NCBI GenBank assembly: GCA_018806985.1
Contig: JADANN010000422.1
Span: 310,001-374,000, forward strand
Source: Angiostrongylus vasorum
Taxonomy: Eukaryota > Nematoda > Chromadorea > Rhabditida > Metastrongylidae
Direction of reading: 5' to 3'
DNA length: 64,000 nt
Numbering within the stretch: position 1 is the first letter of the stretch; the number at the start of each line of letters is the position of its first letter. Shown one piece after another: positions 13,801 to 29,029 of the stretch. The notes under the pieces are model-generated. The model was not told the origin of the DNA. It saw only the letters and a list, made by a program, of their open reading frames with translations, and did no database searches. The translations under genes and the position numbers were made by a program.

Positions 13801-16800
13801 TTTCTAATGAGTGTTTCATAATATGGTAGTAAAATTGTTACCATAACTACAAGCGTTTTTAAGGATGAGGTAGTGGGTAGATTAATATACGAGAGTATAC
13901 GAGAATAGAATACAAGATTGCTATTCCATGCGCCGACGGTTTCCTATTACAATACAACGAATCCAAATCCAGGAATGTAGGAGCCTATTGCGTTGTCATG
14001 ATCTAGGTCCCTATTAGAGTGTTGCAACCGATCATGCCCAACATATCTATTAATTAGCACTTAGGTAGCATGTGAACTCCCGTTGTGGTTATCGCGGGTT
14101 CAAAGCCCTTCTAGAATCCCCAGCTTCACTGAGATCTCAACATCCTTGTGGACGTATTTCACATAGCAACCTACCACGGGAAAAAAGGAAGAATAGGCAG
14201 TAAATAGAAAGTAAGACATTGTGATTCCAATTGCAGCTTAAGCTTAACAGAGTTCAATGGTGATCTGTGCTCCCTAGATCATTTACGTCGAGATTTGACT
14301 GCCTACAGCACCGATAGAGTAAAAACTGATTGAAAGAAAGGCAAAGGAAGGGCATCGATTGGTGTCGGATGGCACGTGAGCCACCGATGAGGGTGGTCAC
14401 AAGTTCTAATCTTTCTTGAGGTCCCGAGTTTTGGTCACATCTCAGCATCTATGCGATTTTATTACTATATCTTCATATGCTCGTTGTTTATAACAACCTT
14501 CACACTATGTGTTTTGTTGTGGATAACGTCCATTTGATTTAATTTCAAATCGCTGTGTCATTTTCACAAGAATCACATTCACACTGACTTCTCATAATAG
14601 TTACAATGGTGAGGGAGAATTAAAAGGATGATGTTCTACAAATTTCTAATAAGTATGGTATGACATTTTATGTGTTATATAAGGATTCGAAAAGGCGCGT
14701 GTGGCGTAGTGGTTGGAGGCGTCCTGCAATACACATGGGAGTGATTCCGAGCGCCCCTGACCCACTAAGTCTTCCATCCCTCCGAGGTCGACAAATTGGT
14801 ACCAAACATGTCTGGGAGGATGGGAGCACTGACTCGATACATCGGTAGGCCACTGCGATTCATTTTAAAGGCAAGATATGCATCCAATCACCTCTAACGA
14901 TCCTCGATGAAGTCGAATGCATGGTGTATCCCTCATGGGTTGATCAACGTCGAGAGTTTATCCTTTTTATCCTTTTATAAAAGGATTCAATACAGCACTA
15001 CACATAAGCTTAACTGTTATGGGGAGAATCTTGAGTTCAAGCAATGGACACGTTAAGTTCGTTCTACGACTGGTCTGGGAGCACTCTATTAAAATTCTGA
15101 TTTAAACTGGTGGCTGTATAAAAGTGAGACGCTCTCCTTACGTGATGGAAGCGCTTACATGAAATTGTTCTGGTTAAAACTGTTCAACTTCAGCATATTG
15201 GTTGGATGCCATATTTACAACCACACGCATTGATTTCGTTGCTTAAGCGGGTGGATACAATTCGTGTAATACTTGTTGATTTTTTTCCTGAACTTTCTGG
15301 TTGTTCACCTAGCTGAGCAAACTTACAGCGGTACTTTTTTTGTATATCCATAGCTTCCGTGACACATTTCATGCTTGGCATTGCTTAAGAGAAACTACTT
15401 TCTACAATTCCTCAAAACGGTTTACCGCTTCATCGTGGCTGGAAGGTGTTCGTGGGTGTACTGCGATGTACAGCGTGGGATTCATTCCGCGGCAAGGTCT
15501 CCCAAACTGAAAAGGAGTCCGACGTTTCCATCAGGAAGCCTAGCTAACAGTAAACCGATACCAGGACCCACCACCTTCTTGGTATCAAAATCGCATGGTG
15601 GCAAATCTCCCTCTGATCCACAAGGGATGCGACTACCTGTGGTGGTGAAGACCTGGGGCATACTTTGGCCAGGCTAACCCTCGGGATTCCAGGGAACCAC
15701 AGTGGCTTGACCTGCGAATCCCCAAAAAGTGGTGATTATGTTGGGGTTAGCACAACCAGTGAGGACTGGTCGTTCAAGTATCAAGTATCAAGTAAGTATT
15801 TTCTACAATTTAGAAGGTACAAAAACATGTTTTAAGACGAGTGTTTTATTTTCTGTTTTCTCCTTCCTTGCTGTAAGTACGGAGAACAGAGGAACCATAG
15901 CCTGTGAGGAGGGTGCTGAGATGTCAGGAAAGATTACTCTGGACTGTACGCATTGACGCCCACATCGCCATAGCATAACTATGCAAAAATTTGATGCTTT
16001 TGTAAGTGCCTACAAAGGCATGAAAATGATAAAATAAATAAAAGAGATGAATCGTTGATATAGTAAGAACTTTGAAAACGACAAGGAGATAATGAATTTG
16101 AAAGAGTATTTTCACCTTTTTTGGCACTTAATGCGGCACTCCGCAAGTGTGGCAAAGTTGTTTCCGTTACCACCACATCCTCCGTATGTGAACGGGCGAC
16201 ATTCAGCGGATTCCGTATCGAAAGCGAAGCGCTGCAAAAACATTGGTTAGAGTGAAACTCGGCGAAAAAAGCTCGTCGTTCAACTTTATCGAACAGTTTA
16301 CCTGGAAAATACCATTGCATTCTCCAGAGTCGACATCGTGCTTACAAACATTCGATAAGTCTTCGCCATTATTGACGACAGGCGAAGCTGTAAAATGAGC
16401 AAAGTTGCTTTCAACCACAATGATGCTAAGATACTTCCAAAATTCAACCGAACCCGCTATTACCCTTTCGAGGGCTAAAGTGTTCACCACCACACAATGT
16501 GGGTCGTTCGCTTTGCCTTTCTCTCAGCCGTATTTCAACCTATAGGTGCTATCAGCAATAATCCGTCAATGACATTGATCTGGTGGGCAAAATTGGCATT
16601 GAACCCAGATAAGCCGAAGATGTACGTTTAGTTATTTGCAATAACTCCTGGCACACTACCGCTGAGGCATGTGCGGCGCAGTGGATAGAGGTGCTATACA
16701 ATACACACGTGTTTGTTGGTTCATTCCCATGGCCTGGTTTCGTCAAACTCTCCATCTCTCTGTGCTCGGCAAATTGGCATCAGACTTGTTTGCGAGGATG

Positions 16801-19800
16801 CCAAGACTTATTTGACACAACGGTGGGCCAGAGAAAGTCATTATATGGACCAGATGAGCGTTAAATCACCTTTGCGCTGATCGATGAAGTCGAATGCATG
16901 GCTCACTTTCCATGATTGATTAATGCTGTGTGCTTCATGCTTTGCTTTATACCCCGGCTTAGATTCCCTGTTAGAGTGCTGTTCAACAAGGGCGGTTGTA
17001 GTTGATCCGTTCTCCATAATTCTTTGTTTCGACTATTTTCTTTTATTCATTACATGAACCACAGGAAGTCTAAATGTTCTCTTCTTTATCATTATCGAGC
17101 TTCTTCCTTCTTATATATTCCGTTGATAGCTGTGAAAACTTGGATTTTTCGAACTGTTTTCACCAGGGGTATCTAAGAAGGGAATATTTTTTCCTATCAT
17201 TTTTTCGGCTTATTCATTTTCTGGATATTTTATCTTCGTCTTTCTCACTGTGTTCTTGTTGCCGTTAATTTTTAATTCGATGAATGTAATATAACACTTT
17301 TTACAATGGCATTGACGCCAGACCGCATGTCTCAAGCAACCTGAGGAAAAAGGTTGGTTTAGTCGAGCTATGAAACCTTCTCCATACACTTTATTCATCT
17401 GGCCGATTTCGCACCAATAAGAACCTATTCAAACATCAGCAATTTTCGCTCAGCGAAGGAATCTTTTGAGGACCGCCAGGCGAATTTTATTTTATAAAAT
17501 TCGTATTTTCATAGGTACCCACCTGGATGTGTTTTGAAGTGTTCGAATTTCCGACTATCACCCAACGTCGATTCATATAATACATTCAAAATGTGTACAC
17601 TTTGTGTGCTTTGGCAACTTTAGGAGCACTTAGTAACTTTCTCCAAAGAGTATGACTGACCCTCCTTATGGCAAATCGCTAAACATTCTTCACGGCTTGC
17701 GTAGTTGTTGCCGTTTCCTTGACATCCGGTGTAAGTGAAAACGTCACACACCTTAATCATCAAATAATGCAAATGCAAGTAAAATTGTCTTGGTATCCAA
17801 AAAGTTTTTCTTCCGTGTCTTCAAAATCTTGTAAAAATTGGGTATCAGTCATATTGTGCAAATTATGTTTCTGTTTTTCTTTAATAAAGATATATTTCCA
17901 GTCTCTAACACATTTTTGCGATCCAGTCACTGGCACTTCATAAGTATTAATGACGCCTTTGTGACTTTCTCTTCAACGTTCTTACCTTATTCTCATTGTC
18001 CCAATACCATCGAACGAACTGTCCACGACAGTTTCCGGGATCTCTTGGATGAAGGCAACGGTTCACTTGAAAATAAATTCCTTAGTGCTACATTAATTGA
18101 ACTGCTTCATAAGATGCACTCTGGAGTTACTCTACTACTACAAGAATCTAATGAAGCATTCTAGAGCTACTCTAGTACTACAAGAATTTAACGAAACTAA
18201 GTGAACTGTTTTAGTGAGCAGTTAACGTGCGAGTGCCACTGTTATACACCAAGTTCACATGCAACCATTTGCAACTATCAAAATAGATCTCTCAATACTT
18301 CTTATCGCTGTAATCGCCAACCCTTTTGGACAATTTTGACAACGCATTCAGTAATCCAAGGCTCGCGGTTTTAAAATAGCTTTTATAAAAAAGTAAATGT
18401 GAAGTTAAAGCCATTGAAATAGATTTCGCTCTTATATTTATATTACTTTGTTACATCCGTAGAGTGGAGCTATGAAATCGAGGTCTGTTCCTGAAATAGT
18501 TTATCGGTATGGGTATGGATTATCAAGGCAGAGAACTTCAACTTTTGTATCAAGTAGCAACTGTGTACATCTACGTGTCGGTGCTGGTGTAGACGTTCAT
18601 CTATAAGCTTCTTCAATAGGGTCATCTAGTGTTTTCTCTTAAGGGACGTGTATGGCTATCAAATGAACGACTCCTAAATATGCTTTATGCTTGGCACATT
18701 CACCAACTGAGTTCTGTGACGACACGAGATTACCAGTATTGGAATATGTTCAAAACTGACATTACATGATCTTCTCAACGATGAAGGTAACTGTTAAAGT
18801 GTTCCCTTGACTTGTGCTATTTTCTCGGTCCATGATCCATCTTGCATGATATGAGATCTCGAATTTATTGGGCAGATTTAATACTTTTTGTTTCACCGTT
18901 GTGTCCGAAAGCTTCCACGGTTTGTTCGAATGAGAAAACGCTGTTGTTTCCGGCTAATTGACCGACACGTGGGTTTTCAGGTCATAGTGGTCCCAATTTG
19001 AAAAAAATGTTAATCCACTAAAAGTTCCCTTTGTTTCACAACTGTCTCAAAAAGGTTGAAACTAGCAGTGATGGAGTAAAACAATAAATAGAAGTAAAAA
19101 AATTAACATAAATTGAAGTCCGTGTTTCTGGCATTATTCACTATAGAGTTTTAATAACCGTCGCATTTCATTAAAGGCGCCATGCAGTGCTTCGGTTTGA
19201 GTGAGCTGACTGCCATAGTGGTGTTATAATAATGGTTAATCAGAGATAGGTTTAGTTCGTTGTGCTGAACCCGCTGTAACTGATGCAGGGTTAAACTCGT
19301 AAACTCGGTATGCTTTTCTTGAATTTCTAAAGTGATGATTAAGAACATGAGGCATCCTTCAGCTTCTTATTGAGATATCGCTTTATTTCGTCAGGTAAGT
19401 GGGAAAAACGTGACAGTGCTGTTACACAAGGAGGGCGGAAATCAGGCCGATACTTGTGACCCAGTGATTTACTACTTTATCATGGCTGAGAGGGTCTTGA
19501 ATGTCAAACTGTTTTTGCAATCTTAGCAGTTTTCATTTGGAAGCACGGGTAATCCTATGCACAATAGAGTCAGATAAGTTCCCTAATGTTTAATTTTCTC
19601 TTTAAAAAAAGCGCTTGAAATTGCTTCCACGATAATTATCGTAGCTACAAGCATATACAGCGGACACATTTTATACACTTTACCCTACTCACGTGAAAAT
19701 TGGTCCTTTCAGATTTGTGTTTACATAACTACTTCTCGGTTGCTGATTCCTGCCCAATTTCGGGATCTTTTAGTTGCGCACCACGAATCTTGACAGAATT

Positions 19801-22800
19801 GTGATTACGTGATGTTGTGTTTTTTGGCTGAATGCACCATTTGTTATTAAAATATTAAAGCGGTTGCGGTTACAAAGATAATTCTTCGATAGCAATTCCC
19901 AAGACCGACTGTCTATTAACCTTGGCATTCATTGATAATTCGGTGTTTTTCTTCAATAAAGAGACACGTGTCCTCGCCCATGTATTACTCTGTGCGGCTG
20001 CTAACCACCAACTGATTGAAATACTTACAACGAATAAGCGGTGGCTGTTTAAATGGGGCTGTTTCTTATGGAATACAAATTTATTTGTTATGTTTTATCT
20101 GCTGGGTTATGAAAGTGTTGGCTGGCTAGATCGCATCCCAATTTGACGTTTCCAGGCTCTGAAGAAGGCGAAACCGCCGAAACGTCAGATATTGTATTCT
20201 AATAAAACCAACCTCGTGTCTGCTTATTGAATAAAAACATCGAATTCTTCGATAACTGGACAACCATATATGATCTATGAGTAAAGTTGTGCAATACTGT
20301 ATTATACGATATAATGCTTTATGTTACAATCCATTGGCTATGCGAACATCGCTCTAGGTCTGGTCTTTTAGTTACATGTGAACGTGTTTTAGATAAGTGT
20401 TTTGCAACTGAAACAGTTGTTATGGTAGTACCTGGTGAGTGCGCTGATAGCGTGCGTGATGTCTTAGTTATGTTTTGTGTTACGAAAAGCAAGATTACCG
20501 CCATCAGCCGTGTTGTCCTCACTACCTTCCAGCAGCGACATCTCCGGAATTGGTGGTGCACGTGTGTGTGCGACATGGACTATTGGCGTCACAACTTTAG
20601 CTTCAGTACTCAGCTTGTCCACCAGCTGGAGTGTTGAAGATTCCGTTGACAAGACTCCTACTGGCACCGTGGCAGTGGCGGCAGTGGTAGCAGTGGCAGC
20701 AGTGCTAATCGATGTTGCAGCCGATGTACGACTGCAATATTTTTCGAACATTTTCTGATCTCTTAAGCTCAACATATGTCTCTTGTTATCAATGTCAAGA
20801 CGTATTTACTTCCTACTTATTAGACTAATTTATTTATGTAAGCAATGGGGCCCGTGTAGCGCGGTAGTCGTAGGCGCCCCTGCAATACATGCGGTCGATC
20901 CCCCGCGTCCCAGCCTCACCAAGATTTTCATCCCTCCACGGTCGTCGAACTGGTACCAGAGTTGTCTGGGAGGAGAGTAGCAGTGACTCGACGATAGGCC
21001 ACTGAAAATCATTGTAAAGGTCATATATGTCACCTCCAACGATGCTTAATGAAGTGGAATACATGGCGCATCGATCAAGAATTGGTCAACGCTGAGAGCT
21101 TCACCCTCTATCCTTTATGTAAGCCATGTAAACAGTAGCGCAGTTGCTTTTTATATTGTAACCTCGTTTTGCTACCATAAAGGCAGAAATATTGAAACAC
21201 CATGGTAAAAGGATAAAAAGGGATAAAGGTCTCGGCGTTGATCAATCCCTGAGAGATGCGCCATGCATTCGACTTCGTTAAGTATCGCTAGAGGTGACTG
21301 AATGCATATCTAGCCTTTACAACTCGCGGTGGCCTACCGATGTATCCAGCCAGTGCTGCTATCCTCCCAGACAAGTCTGGAACCAATTTGCCAGCCCGGA
21401 GGGATGGAAGGCTTGGTGGGCCATAGGCGCGGAGATCGATTCCACGTGTGTTACGCAGTGGCGCCTCCAACCACTACGCCACACGCACCCACAAAGCCAT
21501 GGTAGTAGTTCTTATTACAGTTTATTGCTCTACAGTATACGCCCTTCTATAGCAGAAACAAGACTGAAATGAATTTCGGAAGCTAGAACAATTGGCTAAA
21601 TTATAAGGTCTTACAAGACATAGAATGCCTTATATTGTTTCTGTTATATTAATGAAAATATGGAAAACCTAAGTGCAATCGTAGGCTGTTGGTCGACGAG
21701 CTTTCCCAGTGTTATGTGTTCTTCAACTTTTGGACGGTTAGACGGTGTGATTCGGATTCCCTGCGTGGTCTTGAAAGAGATGGATGGTTGACGACTGATT
21801 GTCGTGGTCGGAGTAGTCCTCGTGCTGATCGACATGCTTTGCTTCACTAAAATCGGTTGTTACTTCGTCCAGACCTTACCACTGCAATCCACCTTAAATT
21901 AAGCAATAAATCACCTTTTATGACTCCACAAGTCGATTCACATTCTTCGACTTTTTCGAAGTTGTTTCCGTTACCTTCGCAACCTCCCCAGAAAAAATAC
22001 TTGCATTCCTGAAATAGTTCAGGTAAAAAAAACCAAACGAAGTCCTTCATAACTTTAATGATGCTGAGATATTTGCAGAACTCCGGACCGCAGGTGTCTA
22101 CGGTGGGGAACGAACGCGCTATTGTCCTTTCCCGGGAAGTAGCGCGCTCACCAGCACACCATGCGGGTCCTTCGTTTCGCCTGTCTCTCAGCTATTTCTA
22201 TTGATCTTTTGCCATTAGCAATCACCCGTCAGCAGGATTGATCTGGGGAGCCCAAATCGGCAACGAATCCAGTTAAGCTGAGGCTACTCCCCGGAAAGGA
22301 CAATAGCGCGTTCGTTCCCCCACCGTAGACACCTGCGGTCCGGAGTTTTGCAAATATCTCAGCATCATTAAAGTTATATTTCGCAATACATACACTGCCG
22401 TTAAAAAAGAATAGGCCAGTAAATAATAAGTTAAAAAATTGTGAAGTCCTTCATATTTTTTTTGGAGGTTCTCTGTTGGTAAATATTTCGAGGAACCGAA
22501 TGATGAATTCAGATGTTAAAAACACAGATATACTGAGCTACTCATAAGAAATTGACATCAGTTCATGAACCGATGAACTGAGAGGTAATCACAACGATGC
22601 TGACATGTTCGCAAAATTTGGAGCTCGAGCCGGATCGAACCACGATGTCTCTTTCCGGTGGCTCGCACATCACACACTGCACCACGGAGGTCCTTGCCTT
22701 GCGTTTCTCTCAGCTAGTTCTCTACCTAACGATGCCATCAGCAATCAACCGTTAGCGGGATTGATCTGAGGAGCACAAATCGGCATTGAACCCAGTTGAG

Positions 22801-25800
22801 CTGAAGCTGCAGTCGACTATAGTTTTTCACGGTAGGGTATGATGTGAATTACAAATCTAGAATCTGAATCATTAGCTGAGAGAAACGCAGAGCAAGGGCC
22901 TCCGTGGCGCAGGGTGCGATGCGCGCGCCCCCCGGAAAGGGGAATTTGTGATTTGATCTGGCCCGGCGTCCGTATTTTGAGAATACCGCATCACCGACGT
23001 GGTTGTAATTCACGTCATACCCTGCCGTGAAAAATCATAGTAAGCAGAAAATACAACATTAATATTTGAGAAGTGATCACTTACGTATTTGTTGAATTAT
23101 GCTCAGTGCTTATTAGCAAACTATTACGATATTACAACGCCTTAATGTGTAACGTGTTAAATGAAATATGTCAATGAAGTGATGATAGGAGAAAAGCAAA
23201 AAAAATCGTACACACCATTCTAGTCAATCAATAAGCATATTTTTAACGTGAAAGGTTCGCAGCAGGTGTTATACTTGCGGGTTTCTTATAAGACAGCAAA
23301 GTGTTAATCAGCTTTATCTTTAGTTTTATTTACCTTTAGTTCGGCGTTGAAGTAAAATCGAAGTTCGTATTTGTCACATGGACCACGGTCCTTCGGCAGA
23401 GAACACACGTCGTCGGAGCCTGACATTTGAAGGCCAACTAAATAACATTGAAATCTAATAGGAGTAATATAGAATCATCAATAAGGAATCTACAAACAAG
23501 TGCGCGAGAAGGTAGAGGTATTTCCTTGGTGTCATATTGCAATGTTTAATCGAAAAGTTTTTTCTTCAGTAAGATCAGCCAAGCTCAAGGGTTTGCCTTC
23601 CCATCCGGAAACCCAGCAAAGCTATACCTATTTCATTGCACGGCTTAATGGGATCATAGCTGATGAAGCAGACCTACATTCGTAACGACCTTATAGCTTT
23701 CTATAGTCTAGCAATAATTTTATCGCAGTCTTACTAAAGTAAGTATAACAATAAGAGTAAGCTGTTACATCACTTGTTTATGTCGGATTTCAAAAGGCAT
23801 ATTTCAGAATTAGGATCAGCTAGGTATTCCTTTATCAGAATAATCAGGCCACTGCTTAATTCTTTATGAACTCACTGATTTTATTATTTTCCGGACAGCA
23901 AACGCTTGACTGCTGTACGACGCTGCATTTGTAGCCTGATGGACAGTCTGATTTAGCGCAGTTAACTGCGACCCCCAACTTTGTTTTCAGTGGTTCGCCC
24001 TGAAATCGAAAAACAATCAGAATGAAAATAAAAAATGTGATGTGAGTCATCTGCTTAGACAAATTTTCATTCTGACTTTAGCATTCTTTTTTGGAATACA
24101 AGAGTAAGCAATGATTTCACATCACGGGTCTTGAATATTGGCAACTACCACCCTTGCGGATCGATGGAATGTTTTTTGCCTTGCAAGTTTAATTCTTCCG
24201 AGATGGCCGTAATTCCAGTAGTGAAAGCAAATTATTCGGCTCGTCAATCGATGGACGGAAGGATGGTGGAGTAACAAGCCCAATGTTTCCGATTCATTTA
24301 CTTAAGTTATTCGTAAAAGCCTATGATGTTTATATATACTTAATTTACATATGTACAATTTTTTCAAACTGAATGTAACAAGGAAATAAGTGAATGGCTA
24401 AATAACGGGCTACCTTTTCGCACTTTGGTAAGCCCATTGGCGGCGGTGCGCAGCGCTGAACGCATTCTTGCTTACTCTCGTAATTGTTGCCGTTTCCACC
24501 ACATCCAGAGAAGATGAAATTCTAAAGAAAAAAACTGTTTCCTTGTACAGATTTTGAGACTTTTTCTTTAGTTTGGTCTAGAACAAAAAATCAAGCAAGC
24601 AGAAATTTAGGTGCCACTTGCCATTCATTCAGAATTATTCACATACAGAGGTCTTGTGAAAATAAGCAAATAATGAAAAATTGTTAATATCAACTTGTAT
24701 GCACATCGTATGTTTTCAGTTATCTTCATAAACGAACATCACTGGATTTTTGGCTTCTCAATTTTTAGAGGATGAAACTTACTTAGTTGAATGCTTGGAC
24801 GCCCCTGTCCTCACTGGTTGTGCGGCCCCCCGGCACAATCTCCATATTTCGGAGCTTAGCTGTCACGCCGCGGGGATGAATCCCCGCTGTACATCGCAGC
24901 CCCTACACCCAGGAACACCTCCCAGCCACGATGAGGGGGTAAACCGTTGGGAGGAGAGGGTGCGACAGTTCATGCAAAAGGAGACATCTTTGCACCAAAA
25001 CAAACAAGTAACGTTACTATTTCTGGTCTAAAACACCTAAGACTGGTATGCATGTTTTTCTTGGAATTTTTGATTATCAACCATTCGAAGTCGAAATTGC
25101 GGATGAACTCTCAATAGAAGCTTCTTAAGTGTCTATACCTTGCATTCTGCCTCATCTTCGTCATAATACCATCTGTCCAGAGATCCAGAACACGGTCCAC
25201 GAACTGCTCCTCCCACGCAGTCCTTTGTTCTCGGAGTGGAAGCAGATTGGATGCCTGAAAGAAGAGCTGGGGGCAGCTGATACTCATGGCTTCATCCACG
25301 TATAGATTTTTCATTATTTAAGCTAAAATTGGGACAGAATAAAAAGCTCAATTTTTAAGAAATATAGAAAGATCTTTGGTGGACCCCGCTACCCATGCAA
25401 GAAACGAGTCGGAACAGCTAGTGAACATTTGTACTTTAGGGAACACTAAGGTAATTATATTCATCTTTTTTTGTAAAAAATCATTCTTCAGTTCTTTTAC
25501 TAGTTTATGATAAATGTAGCATGTATAAAGCGCAGAAAAAGCAGTGAGTAGTTTGAACAAAAAAGTGAACTTTTGTCATAAGCTCTGGAATTAAAAACTG
25601 TGGTGCTGTTGGGATAAGTTTTCATCATTATCTTCCTTATTAAAAATTAAGGAAGTGGATAGTGCAGAAGTAGTAGCCCCGTTCATAACGCGGACAGCCC
25701 AGCCTACTCAGCAACTGGTTCGACATCGCTTCGGGCCCAGTAAGCCTCTCATATCTCCAGGATCGGGAAAGAGGTTCCAGATTTGTCTGGAACAAGCTCT

Positions 25801-28800
25801 CTTCCTCTAGTCGAAGTGGTAACGCCCTCGTACGCCCGCCCCACGATCCAAGGACACTCGACTCGACCACCATTAAACGAAGTTCGTGAGGGAGACCGAA
25901 AATCCTCAAGCAGCAGTCGAAGCCACAAGCAAGAGTTTGAGGACGTTCGTGGATGGTTGGCGTGAGGGAAAGAATATAAATGCGTCGTTTTCTTGTTCAG
26001 CAATCGCGAGGTTGTTAAACATCATACATTTACTTCCATAGAAAAACACAATACAATACAACAGTAGCTGACGTTTCGGCAGTATCGCCTTCTTCAGAGC
26101 CTGGAAGGGTATACTGACATACAATTTACTAAGCCAAATGCTTCAATAACACTTACAAAAAGACGAAAAACTCTATGGTAATTACATGGTCAACAGCTTC
26201 TCGAAAAAAACTCACCGCTTTTTTACATGCCTTCCAATGAGGAGGATTAGAACAGCTGATTATAGTCGCGTAAAGTGGATGACTGCACCATCCCACACCA
26301 GAAATTGATGCGAACATACGGGGATCAGGTCGCATATGACCTCTGGGCATTCATCCCTGCTTTTCATTGTAGGGTTTTTTGGCATTTATCCAAAAAGCCT
26401 CAAGAAGTTTTTCGCGCTGGTGTTCTAGTCTCCTGAGCAAGGACATTGACTTTTACTTCAAAATCGTCCCCGCTGTGCTTTTGTATCCTATGCGTGCCTA
26501 GTGGGGTACTTTGTCTTAGTTTTCGTTTGCGATCTAGGTGTTCCCTTTATACGGATACACAAAGGCCTGCCCGTTTCACCAATATATTCATCTCCGCAAT
26601 TACTACAAGAGATCAGGGAATATCGTACCTGAACTCATGCAATCACCGTCCCCTGCCGTAAGGGCAGATTACGCAATATGTTGTTTTGCATAGACGGTCA
26701 TACAGGCGGTTATGAACTAACTGACGACGTAGAGTAGCCGGTGGTATTTCAACTATCGCTACCGATTCCTTTAGACCTGCCCTTCTTAAGCATCGTTTAT
26801 ACTTCATCGCTAATAAAGGGCAACATAAACGGGACTTTCTTCTTGCCAACTGTTTCGCTTGGGCGCGTCGCTCTCCTTCTAAACTTGTCTCGTGGGGTTA
26901 CTATTTCGTAGCCATTGGAGATGGCTTTTTCCCGAGCAAAGTTGCGCGATTCTTCCTTTACTTCCCTACTTGTACACATAGAGGTGGCTGTTCGAAACAT
27001 TTTTCTCACAAGCGCCCTCTTTGTGTGTGAAGGGTGGGAAGAGAGAAAATGAACGAGGATGTTCTTGTTTCTTGACTTTCGGTACCACTTTGTCAGGTAA
27101 CCGCTACTTGATAGGTATATTTGGACGCTTAGAAACGGAAGCCAGTCTTTTCTCGGTTTCTCCCGGGTGAACTTAATGTACTCAGACTGCTCGTTCAATA
27201 ATTCAAAGCATTTGTCCATCTCCTCCTGCGTACAGAAGATGATAAAACAATCATCTACATATCTGCAGTAGAGTAGTGACCGGAGATCGAGAGCAGGGGG
27301 CTTCTATCTTAGACATAAACACAATGGCAAGGCTTGGTGCCAGTCGGTGTCCCATAGCCAACCCCCTTATTTGCGCGAAATATTTCCCAGACCATCTGAA
27401 AATCGAGCAATTTAGGCACACCTTTACGAGAGCCATTAGCTGCTGGATGGACAAGCCATGCATATTTATTCTTCCATCATGTTCAACAAGAAGTTCGAAG
27501 ATGGCTTCTACTGCAGATACGTAGATGATTGTTTTGTCGTCTTCTCTACGCAGGAGGAGATGCACAAATGCTTTGAATTATTGAACGAGCAGTCTGAGTA
27601 CATTATGTTCACCCGGGAGAAACCGAGAAAAAAACCGGCTTGCCTTTTTAAAAGCCCAAATAAACCTATCAATTAGCGGTTACCTGACAAAGTGGTACCG
27701 AAAGCCAAGTAACAAGAACATCCTCGTTCATTTCCTTTCTTCCCACCCTTCACACACAAAGAGGGCGCTTGTGAGAAACATGTTTCAAACAGCCACCTCT
27801 GTGTGCACAACGAGGGAACTAAAGGAAGAATCGCGCGAAATGGCTCGGAAAATAGCCATCTCCAATGGCTGCGAAATAGTAACCCCACGAGATAAGTTTA
27901 GAAGGAGAGCGACGCCCCCAAGCGAAACACTTGGCCAAAAGAAAGCCCCGTTTATGTTGCCCTTTATTAGCGATGAAGTATAAACGATGCTTAAGAAGGG
28001 CAGGTCTAAAGGAATCGGTAGCGATAGTTGAAATACCACCGGCTACTCTACGTCGTCAGTTAGTTAGTAACCGCCTGTATGACCGTCTATGCGAAACAAC
28101 AGATTGCGTAATTTGCTCTTACGGCCGGGACGGTGACTGCATGAGTTCAGGTACGATATACCTGATCTCTTGTAGTACTTGCGGAGACGAATATATTGGC
28201 GAAACGGGCAGACCTTTTTGTATCCGCACAAAAGAACACCTAGATGGCAAACAAAAAGCAAGACAAGGTACGCCACTAGGCACGCATAGGATACAAAAGA
28301 ATAGCGGAGACGATTTTGACATAAATGTCAGTGTCCTCGCACAGGATGCCAAAACACCAGTGTGCAAGCTTCTTAAGGCTTTTTTGGATAAATGCGAAAA
28401 ACCCTACAATGAACAGCAGGGAGGAATGCCTCGAGATCACCCGGGATCGTGGAGAGGTGCAGTCGTCAACCATATGCGACGCTGATCAGCGGCTTTTCCT
28501 CAGTGAACGGCATGTAGAAATGGTGGGTTTTTCGAGAAGCTGTGAACCATGTGATTGCCATTTAGATTCTCATCTTTCTGTATGTGTTATTGAAGAGTTT
28601 GACATAGTAAACTGCATATCACTGCACCTTCCAGGCTCCGAAAAAGGCGATACTGCCGAAACGTCACCTATGGTTGTAGTGTATGTGTGCTATTGTATGG
28701 AGTTAAACGTGTGCTGTTTAACAACCTTGGGATTGCTGAGAAAGAAAACAACAGATTAATAATGTTTACTTTTTTACTTTCTGCCTCTACACTTTTCACG

Positions 28801-28978
28801 GCAGGGTATTATGCGAAATACAACTGCAACCATGCTGAGACAGTACAAAAGTCCGGACTGCAGGTGTATGCGGTGGGGAACGAACGCGCTATTACCCTTT
28901 CCGGGGGATAACGCGTTCACCACCACACCATGCAGGTCCTTCGTTTCGCCTGTCTCTCAGCTATTTCTTTAGGAGTTT

Positions 28979-29029
<51 letters not shown>

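Larger units (their letters stand above)
27467..28760 (+). mobile_element. Penelope-like retroelement, 5'-truncated copy 2
   Basis: Starts inside the RT just before [13 protein letters not shown] and runs through the thumb region to a continuous C-terminal frame (27931-28485) with [12 protein letters not shown] and [20 protein letters not shown], the GIY-YIG endonuclease core (here EYIG). A flanking repeat with a hammerhead-like motif follows. It abuts copy 1 head to head. Confidence 0.87.

Noticed and set aside
14700..14770. Possible tRNA gene at the SINE head.
   Set aside because: Box A and box B-like sequences exist, but the cloverleaf stems do not pair and the unit is repeated with a SINE body and tail.
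15190..15381. Minus-strand open frame with [17 protein letters not shown].
   Set aside because: It has some Cys, but exons 18 and 19 join in phase without it, and no domain pattern is visible.
20464..20758. Plus-strand open frames over exon 14.
   Set aside because: They are shadows of the Ala/Thr-rich minus-strand exon, which has splice sites and phase support.
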